From Betaproteobacteria bacterium (GTDB lineage: Bacteria > Pseudomonadota > Gammaproteobacteria > Burkholderiales > SG8-39): a stretch of DNA of 41,791 nt. A program made the position numbers and the translations under genes. How positions within the stretch are numbered: position 1 is the stretch's first letter; each line of letters starts with the position of its first letter. The notes beneath the pieces are model-generated. The model was not told the origin of the DNA. It made no database searches and saw nothing but the letters and a program-made list of their open reading frames with translations. Below are positions 8,403 to 16,164 of this stretch, piece after piece. Where the stretch lies: the NCBI GenBank assembly GCA_016234705.1, contig JACRAS010000258.1:1-41791 (forward strand), given 5' to 3'.

Positions 8403-8816
8403 TCACGCGATCCACGGATTGAACGTCACCACGCCCGTGCGCTCAAAATCGCGCACATTGCGCGTTACAACCGTCATCCCATGCACCAACGCGGTCGCAG
8501 CAATCAACGCATCCCGTTCGGATCGCGGATCGGGCACATGCAGTCGCGCACAACGCTGGGCGACAACGGTATCCACCGGCAGTATGCGTCCATCAAACTG
8601 CAAGAACACCTGCTCGTCTATCCAAGCACGTAAGGCGGCTCCCTGCTTCGCATCTTTCCGTGCGGTCTGCAACGCGCCGAGCTCAAGCTCCAGCACGGTG
8701 ATAGCCGAAAGAAAAAGACCAGCAACAGCAGTGTTACGAGCCCACGCCAAGACGCTTGGATTTGCCTTACCGGGACGCCGCAGCTCGGAAACGACGTTGG
8801 TATCGATAATAAACAT
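8403..8816 (-). CDS. PIN-domain toxin ribonuclease (VapC/FitB type)
   Basis: 137 residues, typical of VapC. PIN-domain acidic residues are visible: the N-terminal Asp in MFIIDTNVVSEL, Glu in ITVLELELGAL, Asp in SERDALIAATAL and Asp in VTRNVRDF. Together they form a Mg-dependent RNase site. The RPGKAN and FNPW segments are common in FitB-like members. The start is taken as ATG 8816-8814, which shares one base with the antitoxin stop (TGATG), so the pair is translationally coupled. The pair forms a type II toxin-antitoxin unit inserted between the dapF-like and dapL genes. The RNA target is unknown. Confidence 0.9.
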   Translation of the reverse strand: MFIIDTNVVSELRRPGKANPSVLAWARNTAVAGLFLSAITVLELELGALQTARKDAKQGAALRAWIDEQVFLQFDGRILPVDTVVAQRCARLHVPDPRSERDALIAATALVHGMTVVTRNVRDFERTGVVTFNPWIA

Positions 8817-9073
8817 CAAGAAAGATCAGCCGGCTTGAACAGCCCGCCACGCAAGCGAGGCGGCTTAAAATCAAAATCGCCACCCTTGGTTTGCGCCAGC
8901 GCATCCAGCAAGGATTTCTGGCCGCCCGCCAAGCGCTGATATTGCTCAATGCTCAGCAATACATGCGCAGGCCTACCGCGATCCGTAATAATTACCGGAC
9001 CGCGCTTCGCCGCTTTTTTGGCGCCGCTGGTGTCTTGGTTAAACTCGCGGCTTGAGAGTGTGGTTACCGACAT
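8816..9073 (-). CDS. Antitoxin, Phd/YefM family
   Basis: 85 residues. The N-terminal Phd/YefM DNA-binding fold is visible (SSREFNQDTSGAKKAAKRGP, then VIITDRGRPAHVLLSIEQYQ). The C-terminal tail (FDFKPPRLRGGLFKPADL) would wrap the PIN toxin. A strong ribosome-binding site, GGAGGT (9084-9079), lies five bases before the ATG. The promoter region contains a perfect inverted repeat (9092-9111), expected for autoregulation by this family. It precedes and overlaps the PIN toxin gene by one base. Confidence 0.9.
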   Translation of the reverse strand: MSVTTLSSREFNQDTSGAKKAAKRGPVIITDRGRPAHVLLSIEQYQRLAGGQKSLLDALAQTKGGDFDFKPPRLRGGLFKPADLS

Positions 9074-9091
9074 GATGCACCTCCAGTCATA

Positions 9092-9128
9092 ATGTAGTTA
9101 CGTTACTACATAAGCGCCTCGACGTCAA
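9092..9128 (-). promoter_or_regulatory. Toxin-antitoxin promoter and autoregulatory operator
   Basis: On the minus strand, TTGACG (9128-9123) and TAACGT (9105-9100) are 17 bases apart. The -35 is good and the -10 poor. A perfect inverted repeat with 7-base arms, ATGTAGT and ACTACAT with a 6-base centre (9092-9111), covers the -10. This is the arrangement expected for repression by the Phd/YefM antitoxin-toxin complex. Confidence 0.5.
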
Positions 9129-10180
9129 TCAAACCTATTCCATGATCGATCATTAAAACCCTTAGGTGGATTCGCTTGCTGCGCTTCGCCAAACAACATC
9201 ACTCGCGCGAGGCTCCCATTGCGTTCATCGAATCGCACCGGTGCAGCGCCGCCCGGCATTCTAACAGTTACGGTCTTTGCATCGAGAAGCGCGAGCTTCC
9301 GTGCCGCGGCTGCGACGGCCGTTGCGCTCGACCCGGAAGACAAGGTCGGCCCTTCGCCGCGCTCAAAAACTCGTGCCTCGATACTGTCCGGACCCATGAC
9401 GCAGGCCCACTGCAGATTAATTCCGTTCTTGCACGGACGCCCCGCGCCGCGCATGCCACTGCTCTCGGTGCTGTTCGCAATTGCGCTCAGCCTGGGCATC
9501 CACTTCTCGGATCCGAGTTGCTCCATCGACGGCAACAGGTCCGGGCTTTTCAGGAAAGTCACGCAATGCGGATTGCCAACATTCACAAACTCGCTGCATG
9601 CCCACGATGGCTCAATCTTTTCGAGATCGAAAACGCGATGAACCATGCGGTCGTTGAATTCAGATACGCCAACGTGTTCGGGCGCTGCCCCGACTGCTGA
9701 AAGTCCATAGGTTGGGATACCCATGTCGATCCAGAACCCCTTACGCCCCTCTCGTTCATCTGCTTCTATCCGAGCTTCGACCAAGGGCGACTCAGGCCTG
9801 TCGTGATAGACGCGCAAAAAGAATGCATCCGAGCGATTGGCGCGTCCGCTGTCGATGAGGCACTGCGAGAAGATCGTCAGGCCGTTTCCGCTGCGCTCCG
9901 CCAGCGTTCCGTCGGTGTTTACGATCAACAACGCGAAAGCGTGTTCGTCCGGGAACGGTCCCACCAACAAACCGTCCGAGCGGTACCTCTTGGCGGCGCC
10001 GGTTTCGATCCCTGCAGAAACGTCCAGGCGGCCGCAAATGCGTTCGATGGCGCGTCGTGCCCAGCGCTCGCGTGTCCTGGCAGCTTCGGCAGCAGTACGC
10101 GGAAGATCGGCGAAGCCGGAAATCTCCTCGGGTGAGGCTACAAAATAGGTATTGCCACGGGCATCATAGAATGCGGCCAT
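9125..10180 (-). CDS. Diaminopimelate epimerase (DapF) homologue with both catalytic Cys replaced by Ser
   Basis: 351 residues, longer than typical DapF (about 275). Start ATG 10180 follows AGGAAG by five bases; a GTG six bases upstream is too close. The N-terminus fits the DapF fold (FYDARGNTYFVAS for the usual GxGNDFV). The first catalytic block reads VNTDGTLAERSGNG, where DapF has ECGNG, so Ser97 replaces the first cysteine. The second reads ERGEGPTLSSGSSATA for the usual ERGxGxTxACGTGACA, so Ser282 replaces the second. GNPHCVTF is conserved. DapF uses a thiolate/thiol pair to epimerise LL- to meso-DAP, so ordinary epimerase activity is doubtful. It follows murE by 23 bases and was once fused by ATGA overlap to dapL. 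It may be a repurposed isomerase or a binding protein. Confidence 0.8.
   Translation of the reverse strand: MAAFYDARGNTYFVASPEEISGFADLPRTAAEAARTRERWARRAIERICGRLDVSAGIETGAAKRYRSDGLLVGPFPDEHAFALLIVNTDGTLAERSGNGLTIFSQCLIDSGRANRSDAFFLRVYHDRPESPLVEARIEADEREGRKGFWIDMGIPTYGLSAVGAAPEHVGVSEFNDRMVHRVFDLEKIEPSWACSEFVNVGNPHCVTFLKSPDLLPSMEQLGSEKWMPRLSAIANSTESSGMRGAGRPCKNGINLQWACVMGPDSIEARVFERGEGPTLSSGSSATAVAAAARKLALLDAKTVTVRMPGGAAPVRFDERNGSLARVMLFGEAQQANPPKGFNDRSWNRFD
9141..9160. repeat. 20-bp junction repeat, copy 2 (dapF-like 3' end)
   Basis: Matches 7732-7751 at 19 of 20 bases, 1409 bases away. It lies in the last codons of the dapF-like gene. After this copy the frame continues for a few extra residues (Trp-Asn-Arg-Phe-Asp) because the former ATGA has become ATGG. 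The two copies bracket the toxin-antitoxin cargo. Confidence 0.7.
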
Positions 10181-10203
10181 GTTCACTTCCTGGCGGACCT
10201 GCG

Positions 10204-11775
10204 CTACATCGACGCGATGATCTCACGGATGACTTTGGCGTCGGAGAACGGAATTTTCTTCGTCATGGGGCGTCCCCGGGAATCATGCAAGGGCAGACCC
10301 CCGGAGTCGCGTTCAAGTACGATCTGATAGTCTTCATGGCCCTTGCCGGCGACGACAAGGACATCTCCCGAGCGCAATGCGCAAAGCGCAAGTTGCAAGG
10401 CTTGACGACGCGGGCCGGCGTTCGTCGCGGGCGTTGCACCCGCGGCACCCGAAAGGACTTGTCTGCGGATGGTGTCCGGGTCTTCGCTGCGTGGATTGTC
10501 GTCCGTCACCCAAACGCAATCGCTGCGTTCTGCAGCAATGCGGCCCATGATGGGTCGCTTGCCCGAATCGCGGTCGCCTCCGCAGCCGAAGAGCACGTGG
10601 AGTTTATCTTTTGCGCCGACGTGCGGGCGCACACTGCGAAGAACGTTGTGCAGAGCATCGGGCGTATGCGCGTAGTCCACGTAGACTGCCGCGCCATTGG
10701 CAAGAACGGCGGCGAGCTCAAGGCGCCCTGGAACGGGCGCGAGGCGAGCGATGCCGCTAATCGCACGCTCGACTGGCACGCCTGTGCCTACGGCCAAACC
10801 GAGCGCGCATAGAATGTTCTCCGCTTGAAAAGCACCGGCCACCGGCGCCTCCACTTCATATGCGGCTCCGAAGACCGATAACTTCAGGGTTTGTCCCTGC
10901 GCATGCGGGATTCGTTTGAGCACCATAAGGTCAGCGCCGCTGCCGGCTTCGCCATAGGAGATGACGCGAGTAGGTCTCGACCTCATCGCCGCTGCGATCT
11001 GAATGCCCGAGATGTCGCGGGTATTGATGACAGCCACGCCATCCGTTTTGAGCCGCTCAGTGAAGAGCCTCATCTTGGCCTGGAAGTAGGCCTCCATCGT
11101 CGAGTGGTAGTCAAGATGGTCCTGGGTGAGATTGGTAAAACCTGCTGCGTCAAAAGTGACGCCGGCCAGGCGTTGCTGATCGAGTGCGTGGCTCGACGCC
11201 TCCAGCGCAAGATGGGTAATGCCGTGCGCACGCTCCAGTTCGCCCAGCATGATATGCAGCGTTTTCGCGTCGTAGGTGGTAAGTCCCGCTTCAAGGTTGG
11301 AGTGGCTCTTGTCGCGGGCCTGGAGGCCTAGGGTTCCCAGGCTTACCGCGTTGCGGCCGTCCTCGCCCCACAGGTCGCGCAGGAAGCAAACTGTAGACGT
11401 CTTGCCATTGGGGCCGGTGACGGCTGCAACCGTGACTGGACGGCCGGAATGGAATTCGGCCGCCAGTCGCGCATAGAATCCTCGAATGTCCCGGACTCGC
11501 AGGACGACGATTTTTTCGCGCTCGTACTGGCTGAGGCCAAGAGCTTCGTCGCGCGTGCCTTCCGCTACGGCGATGGCCTGTGCGCCTTTCGAGGCGGCCT
11601 GCGCGCAGAACGCAAGACCATTCTCTGTGGTGCCCGGCAGGGCGCAGAACAGGGTGCCGTAGCGAACGTCTCTGGAATCGTCGGTAACACCGAAGATGAA
11701 CAGATCTTCCGTGTCGGCAGAGTCCGGCCGCAGTGTGCCGCCGCCGTGCTTCGCCCAAAGGTCGCCTAATCTCAT
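10204..11775 (-). CDS. murE: UDP-MurNAc-tripeptide synthetase (MurE), DAP-adding type, outside the usual division cluster
   Basis: 523 residues, slightly longer than E. coli MurE (495). The ATP loop reads TGPNGKTS (120-127), with Pro in place of the usual Thr. LEASSHALDQ, FTNLTQDHLDYH and YFQAK place the Mg-binding carbamylated lysine at Lys234. VDYAHTPDAL and DNPRSEDP (426-433) follow; DNPR is the signature of meso-DAP rather than lysine addition. It would ligate DAP to UDP-MurNAc-Ala-Glu in the cytoplasm. The usual murE lies in the division (dcw) cluster, so this is probably a second copy. It heads the murE / dapF-like / dapL set and is divergent from lysA. A related ligase using another acceptor cannot be excluded. 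Confidence 0.85.
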   Translation of the reverse strand: MRLGDLWAKHGGGTLRPDSADTEDLFIFGVTDDSRDVRYGTLFCALPGTTENGLAFCAQAASKGAQAIAVAEGTRDEALGLSQYEREKIVVLRVRDIRGFYARLAAEFHSGRPVTVAAVTGPNGKTSTVCFLRDLWGEDGRNAVSLGTLGLQARDKSHSNLEAGLTTYDAKTLHIMLGELERAHGITHLALEASSHALDQQRLAGVTFDAAGFTNLTQDHLDYHSTMEAYFQAKMRLFTERLKTDGVAVINTRDISGIQIAAAMRSRPTRVISYGEAGSGADLMVLKRIPHAQGQTLKLSVFGAAYEVEAPVAGAFQAENILCALGLAVGTGVPVERAISGIARLAPVPGRLELAAVLANGAAVYVDYAHTPDALHNVLRSVRPHVGAKDKLHVLFGCGGDRDSGKRPIMGRIAAERSDCVWVTDDNPRSEDPDTIRRQVLSGAAGATPATNAGPRRQALQLALCALRSGDVLVVAGKGHEDYQIVLERDSGGLPLHDSRGRPMTKKIPFSDAKVIREIIASM

Positions 11776-12119
11776 GTCGGCCTTATTTTACACGGCGATG
11801 ACGGATTGCCGGCGCGGTGCGTGGAACTATTTCAAGTGGCGTGATTCGCAAACCGGGATCGGTTTTGGCTGGAGCCGATGGGACGGCTCGGCTTGCGCTC
11901 GTGCAGGCGCGCGGAGTTGAGAAAATCGGACGCTGCGAAGCGCAGATTCCGGGGAAAACAGCGGGGCTTGAGCGAATTTTCACGAGATGAATTTTCACGA
12001 GGTTGACGCTTCAACCGTCTCAGCGATAGAGTAATTAGGCTTTGCCAATAGGTTTGATTGTATGATGCCCCATTATCCGCTGCATTAACAACTACACCGT
12101 CCTGCGAATTAAGCGAGTA
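11776..12119. other. Intergenic region between murE and the kinase gene
   Basis: 344 bases between divergent genes with no convincing coding frame. It should hold the murE promoter and the kinase promoter, but I find no clear -35/-10 pair. TTGCCA and TATGAT near 12045-12065 are only 13 bases apart. The notable item is a direct repeat of GAATTTTCACGAG (11974-11986 and 11989-12001). The left boundary of the lower-GC kinase cluster probably lies here. Confidence 0.5.
11974..12001. repeat. Short tandem direct repeat
   Basis: The 13-base unit GAATTTTCACGAG occurs twice with a 15-base period. It lies near the presumed left edge of the inserted kinase/HEPN cluster. It could be a regulatory iteron or a scar; no matching copy is seen at the right edge. 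Confidence 0.6.
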
Positions 12120-13877
12120 ATGTCATCTGGGAGAATGACCAACAAGATGATGCCGCCAGAAGTCCTGAAAGTCGATTACCTGAGAGGTTCCAGATACGTC
12201 GTTGCGAAGGAGTTTCATGGGGGCATGGGTACGGTCTACAAGCTGTTCCCGGTCGCCGGCGGATCACCAACTGTCGCAATGAAAACGATTCGCGGCGATA
12301 GCAGCGTGCAAGCGTTCGATATTGAGTGCGAAGCATGGTTCTCAGTTGCGCATCATCCGAACATAGCGCGACCGATTGCATTCGGGACGTGGGAAAGCCT
12401 TCCAAGCGTGGTCATGGAATGGTATCCAAAGTCGCTTGACGATCTGGACCTGAAGGGTCTGACCGTGGGGGAAATAAAGAAACTGATTAGCGAAACGATC
12501 GGCGCCTTGCACTTCGCCTTCGCCGAAAAGGGGCTCATCCATCAGGATATCAAGCCGGCTAATGTTCTGATCGACAAGTCAGGACGACCAAGGTTAAGTG
12601 ATTTTGGCCTGGCCCGGTGTATGGCACCGACAGTAAAAGAGCGCATTGAGCTGGGCATCACGGGTGTCCCCAAGTCCACTTCCAAAGAGCTTTCTGGAAC
12701 GCCGTATTTCATGGCTCCGGAGCTATGGGACGGCGTACCACCATCAGTGCGGACTGACATCTTCTCTCTGGGGGTGACTTTCTATCACAGCCTTACGAAG
12801 GAACATCCCTTCGTTGAGGATATGGCGTCTAGGGTCATTCGAAACGAGCTTCGATTGAATCCGCTGATGGCGAGTGTCTCGGAAAAGACGGGCGAGGGCC
12901 GCCAAGTCATGGCATTCCTGAAAAAGTGTTTGGCTCTTGATCCCAAGCAAAGGTACCAGACGTATCAAGAAATGACTTCTGATTTGCCTTGGCTTGATTT
13001 TGCCCATGACGCAAGTGAATGGTCCGTAGAGCGATCGAACATCATCGCAGGAACCGCCCAGTTTTTCAGAACGAAAGGTGACGTCAAGAAGTCATTTGCA
13101 GCGTTGGAATGGGTCCTGAATCGGCGCCCCAAAGATGTCATCCTCATCGAGGAGTTGGCCAATCTTCACTCAGCCATCGGGAAAACCAAGGAGGCGGAGC
13201 TTCACTACGGTCTTGCCTACAACAATTTGAGAGCTTCCCACGGCGTCTACGAGGGGCATTTTCTTCCCCGACCCGCGTTAGCTTGGGCGCGCAGCCGCAT
13301 TCGTTCGGGCCGTTTCCAAGACGCGGCAGATATCGTTAAGGAAGTGTTGGCGTGGTACGGAAACCATTCTGACAAGTCAAAGCCTAATGAGCTTCTCGGA
13401 TCGGGCATGTATTCGGAAGTCGGCTGGTACCTTCTATACCAGGGTGAGTTTTCCAGGGCGGCCTATGAACTGGCGACCTATGCTTCACGACACTCGCTGG
13501 ACAAGCTCGAATCAATCTGGATTGTTGAAGCAGCTTGGCTTTCAGGTACGATCAAGGTTCAAGCCGACGAAATCGCGCTCAAAGTTATGGAAATCAAACC
13601 TGACGTTGCCCAAAGCCCCGGAGAGCTGGAGTTCGTGTGGTCGAGAGTCATACTGCACGAGTACGCCAATCCACTTCTCAGGGGGGAGTTGTGGAAGAGC
13701 AATCCAAGTTACATGTTTACCGAGACGCGTAATCTGGAAACGGCTGCCGGGTTTGCGGCAGGCGCATTGTTAATGCCAAAAGAACTCGACAAGCAAAAGC
13801 CGTTTGTCTCGACCATGGATACATATTCAACCGGCGGAATGCATCATGGCTTTATTCGATCTCTTTCGAAAATCTGA
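12120..13877 (+). CDS. Hanks-type Ser/Thr protein kinase with TPR-like C-terminal region
   Basis: 585 residues. The kinase domain spans about 25-300: glycine loop FHGGMGTVYK (32-41), ATP lysine in VAMK (Lys55), catalytic loop HQDIKPANVL (141-150), DFG (161-163) and GTPYFMAPELW. The catalytic loop has HQD instead of HRD, so it is a non-RD kinase and may not need activation-loop phosphorylation. From about 310 the protein has TPR-like helical pairs (SFAALEWVLNRRPKDVILIE, then LHSAIGKTKEAELHYGLAYN). There is no transmembrane segment, unlike PknB-type receptors. Base composition is clearly lower in GC than the DAP genes on either side, which points to transfer. The 3' end overlaps the next gene. 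The cluster with an AbiU2-like protein suggests a phage-defence or stress role (inference). Confidence 0.85.
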   Translation: MSSGRMTNKMMPPEVLKVDYLRGSRYVVAKEFHGGMGTVYKLFPVAGGSPTVAMKTIRGDSSVQAFDIECEAWFSVAHHPNIARPIAFGTWESLPSVVMEWYPKSLDDLDLKGLTVGEIKKLISETIGALHFAFAEKGLIHQDIKPANVLIDKSGRPRLSDFGLARCMAPTVKERIELGITGVPKSTSKELSGTPYFMAPELWDGVPPSVRTDIFSLGVTFYHSLTKEHPFVEDMASRVIRNELRLNPLMASVSEKTGEGRQVMAFLKKCLALDPKQRYQTYQEMTSDLPWLDFAHDASEWSVERSNIIAGTAQFFRTKGDVKKSFAALEWVLNRRPKDVILIEELANLHSAIGKTKEAELHYGLAYNNLRASHGVYEGHFLPRPALAWARSRIRSGRFQDAADIVKEVLAWYGNHSDKSKPNELLGSGMYSEVGWYLLYQGEFSRAAYELATYASRHSLDKLESIWIVEAAWLSGTIKVQADEIALKVMEIKPDVAQSPGELEFVWSRVILHEYANPLLRGELWKSNPSYMFTETRNLETAAGFAAGALLMPKELDKQKPFVSTMDTYSTGGMHHGFIRSLSKI

Positions 13878-15219
13878 GTGGGAAAAGTTAAAAGCCTACC
13901 CGCCCGATGTCCAGCAAGACATCGCCTATCTCGTCGCCTTGGATTCATTGATCAAGACGGCCGTAGCGAACACTATTCACCGGACTTTCCGCACTCAGCA
14001 TACCAGCCATACGAATGTCTCTAGCATCCTGGGTAAGGTACTGACCGATCAGATTATGGCCCGCGAGATGCATCTGGCCATTCTGACAACGGGCATTGGC
14101 AAAGAACTCTCAACCATCCGATGGTCTTATTTGCCACCCTTCCGCGCCGTAAGCTGTCTAGGAATACTGGCGATGTGTGAGTTCAGAAACGCGGAGCAGA
14201 TCGCTGTCCAGAATGACCTCAAACACTCGGGCTACTCATCTGACCCTGACGAAGCACGAACACAGATACTCGTGCTCATGGCAAATACCAAGAGCGTCGA
14301 GGACCTTGATCAAGTCCGTGCCTTTGACGAGGGCGTATTCCGTGATTTCTGGGTGGGTCTGCGGAAGATGGTATTTACCGACCTGCAACTGAGCGCCAGC
14401 TCCGAGCCCCTTGGCCTGTCACGCGCGATCAAGGAAAGATTCGAGAGGCTTTCCGGGCCGAGGAAAGAAATTCTTCTTCTGTTGGCGGAGGCCCTGTCGA
14501 GGAAAAAGCCAAACGCTGATACCAAGCCAGAGGCGCCGAAGGTGGCGCCCGCCCCATTCAATCGTGAGCAGAGCCAGAAAGAACACCCCTTCAAGTATGT
14601 TCCTTACCCCAAGCTGATCCAGGTCATGAATGGGCTATCGCCGAGGATCATGCAGATCTTTCAGGAGTTGTCCATCGACAACTATGAACTCAGAAGAGTT
14701 GTGGGCGCAAAGGACGTTGTGCCCGATGCGATACTGAAAGCCATGGTTGCCTTCGATGCCAATATTGCCGCGTACTGCATCGTTGTGGCAGCGGTTTTAA
14801 AAAGTGAACCTGGCTTCATCGGCTGTGGCGTATGGAAAAAGCTGAACGAGGCCTTTGAGAAAGGAAACATGGCCCAGTTTGGTTTGGCGGCGGAAGTTAA
14901 AGCCAACGGAATGCTCGGTGATGCCAAGATCAACTTGGAAATTGACGATCCGAGAAGATCTTCGCTGGCTTTTAACCTGTTGCTGGAAATACGAAGGGCT
15001 CCTACCAACTACACCGAGACGACTGGTGATGATCAGGAAAGGGTTCGCGTGTTATTGGCCGGGACAATGATTTTGCAACATGTCCTTAACCATCCCCGAT
15101 ACGGCAAGGCACTCCTGCCTTATGTAATCAAATCCTTTACCTCACTATCGCCCGTTCTTAATGAGATCAAGAATGGGGAACTTTTTACGTGGAGTGAACA
15201 GGAGAAACTGTCGGTTTGA
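13846..15219 (+). CDS. Unknown protein, partner of the kinase
   Basis: 457 residues from ATG 13846, preceded by a weak GGCGGA. An upstream ATG in the same frame (13804) would overlap the kinase further. The start used overlaps the kinase by 32 bases, so the two are probably co-translated. I do not recognise the family. It is largely alpha-helical, with a Pro/Lys-rich linker (about 215-250, including KPEAPKVAPAPFNREQ) that divides it into two parts, and has no signal peptide or membrane segment. The second half contains PRIMQIFQELSIDNYELRRV and IAAYCIVVAAVLKSEPGF. It may be the kinase substrate or the effector it controls. Its GC is low like the kinase's. Confidence 0.7.
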   Translation: MALFDLFRKSEWEKLKAYPPDVQQDIAYLVALDSLIKTAVANTIHRTFRTQHTSHTNVSSILGKVLTDQIMAREMHLAILTTGIGKELSTIRWSYLPPFRAVSCLGILAMCEFRNAEQIAVQNDLKHSGYSSDPDEARTQILVLMANTKSVEDLDQVRAFDEGVFRDFWVGLRKMVFTDLQLSASSEPLGLSRAIKERFERLSGPRKEILLLLAEALSRKKPNADTKPEAPKVAPAPFNREQSQKEHPFKYVPYPKLIQVMNGLSPRIMQIFQELSIDNYELRRVVGAKDVVPDAILKAMVAFDANIAAYCIVVAAVLKSEPGFIGCGVWKKLNEAFEKGNMAQFGLAAEVKANGMLGDAKINLEIDDPRRSSLAFNLLLEIRRAPTNYTETTGDDQERVRVLLAGTMILQHVLNHPRYGKALLPYVIKSFTSLSPVLNEIKNGELFTWSEQEKLSV

Positions 15220-15319
15220 GTATTTCTTCTGCCCAAAGCGCCGGGGACGGCAGGCGAGTCCAACCGGGTAATCATTAAAGAGAAATGATCTTCAGTAGGC
15301 CATAGGACAAACAGCCCGC

Positions 15320-15868
15320 ATGAACCCGATATCTGGTGATGTTGCGCTGAAATTCTGCGAGCTCTGCAATTGGGCGCAAGAGTGCTGGCTGACGCATAGA
15401 CGGCTGTTTGATGAAAACGACCGGACCGAGAGAACGATCAGAAAGGCTAAATACTTCACCGAGAGGTTGGCTATCATCACCCAGGAATACACGCTCTTGC
15501 AAATATGCAAATTACACGATCCGGCAACACAGAAGAACTCATTAAATATCACCATTGATTACATGGTGCGATTCGGAGACTGGGGTCCGCATGCTGAAGA
15601 AATGCATCGAATAGTTTCTCGATTGGACGCATTGTTTGAAAACCTAAAATCTGCTCGCAACAAGGTGCTGGCTCACAACGATCTCGAAGCACTCATGAAC
15701 TCAGCCACATTAGGTGCATTCCCGAAAGGACTTGACGATCAGTATTTCTCAGCGCTCCAAGAACTCGTCAACGTCGTCCACACAAAATGGTTCGACGGTC
15801 CATATCCATTTAATGATCTAGCGGGTGCGGATGTTGATGAGTTTCTGTACATACTTGAAAAGTCCTAA
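15320..15868 (+). CDS. AbiU2-like HEPN-fold protein
   Basis: 182 residues, helical. It resembles AbiU2/HEPN-superfamily proteins: an N-terminal helix pair (LCNWAQECWLTHRRLFDENDR), then LLQICKLHDPATQKNSLNIT, and a C-terminal SARNKVLAHND. The last contains R-x5-H, the catalytic motif of HEPN ribonucleases. AbiU-type proteins are linked to abortive phage infection, and HEPN effectors usually cleave RNA. It lies 100 bases after the kinase partner gene, on the same strand, with the lowest GC of the three. No clear ribosome-binding site precedes the ATG. Function in a three-gene defence unit is inferred. Confidence 0.65.
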   Translation: MNPISGDVALKFCELCNWAQECWLTHRRLFDENDRTERTIRKAKYFTERLAIITQEYTLLQICKLHDPATQKNSLNITIDYMVRFGDWGPHAEEMHRIVSRLDALFENLKSARNKVLAHNDLEALMNSATLGAFPKGLDDQYFSALQELVNVVHTKWFDGPYPFNDLAGADVDEFLYILEKS

Positions 15869-16164
15869 CACTGCGCTCAGCGGGCCACCGCGAAGCCACG
15901 TTTCTTGGCCTCCGCTGAGCTTGGCCGTCAATCGAGCGGCACCCTGACCAGCTACGAGTTCTCAGATTTGACCGGATTGGGGAGCCAGCTCGGACGCGCA
16001 CTGTACCTGCCCGGCGAATCGAGCCGTTGCCCCTGCACCGAGTGAGTTGTTTTGATCAAAAAGCGCTTGTAGAAGGCGGATTGCCACCCTTAGCCGTAGC
16101 GAGGTACACTCACGGCCCCGCAGCTAGTTTTTCAGAGAAAAGCATCCCGGACACACGAGCCATC
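15869..16164. other. Region upstream of lysA, no assigned gene
   Basis: 296 bases between the HEPN gene and lysA. One frame stays open from about 15870 to 16042 (with LASAELGRQSSGTLTSYEF) but has no start codon and I do not recognise it; it may be debris at the right edge of the inserted cluster. The lysA promoter should lie here; I find no strong match. Confidence 0.4.

Noticed and set aside
12040..12066. TTGCCA/TATGAT as the kinase promoter
   Set aside because: Spacing is only 13 bases, and no alternative -35 at the right distance is convincing.
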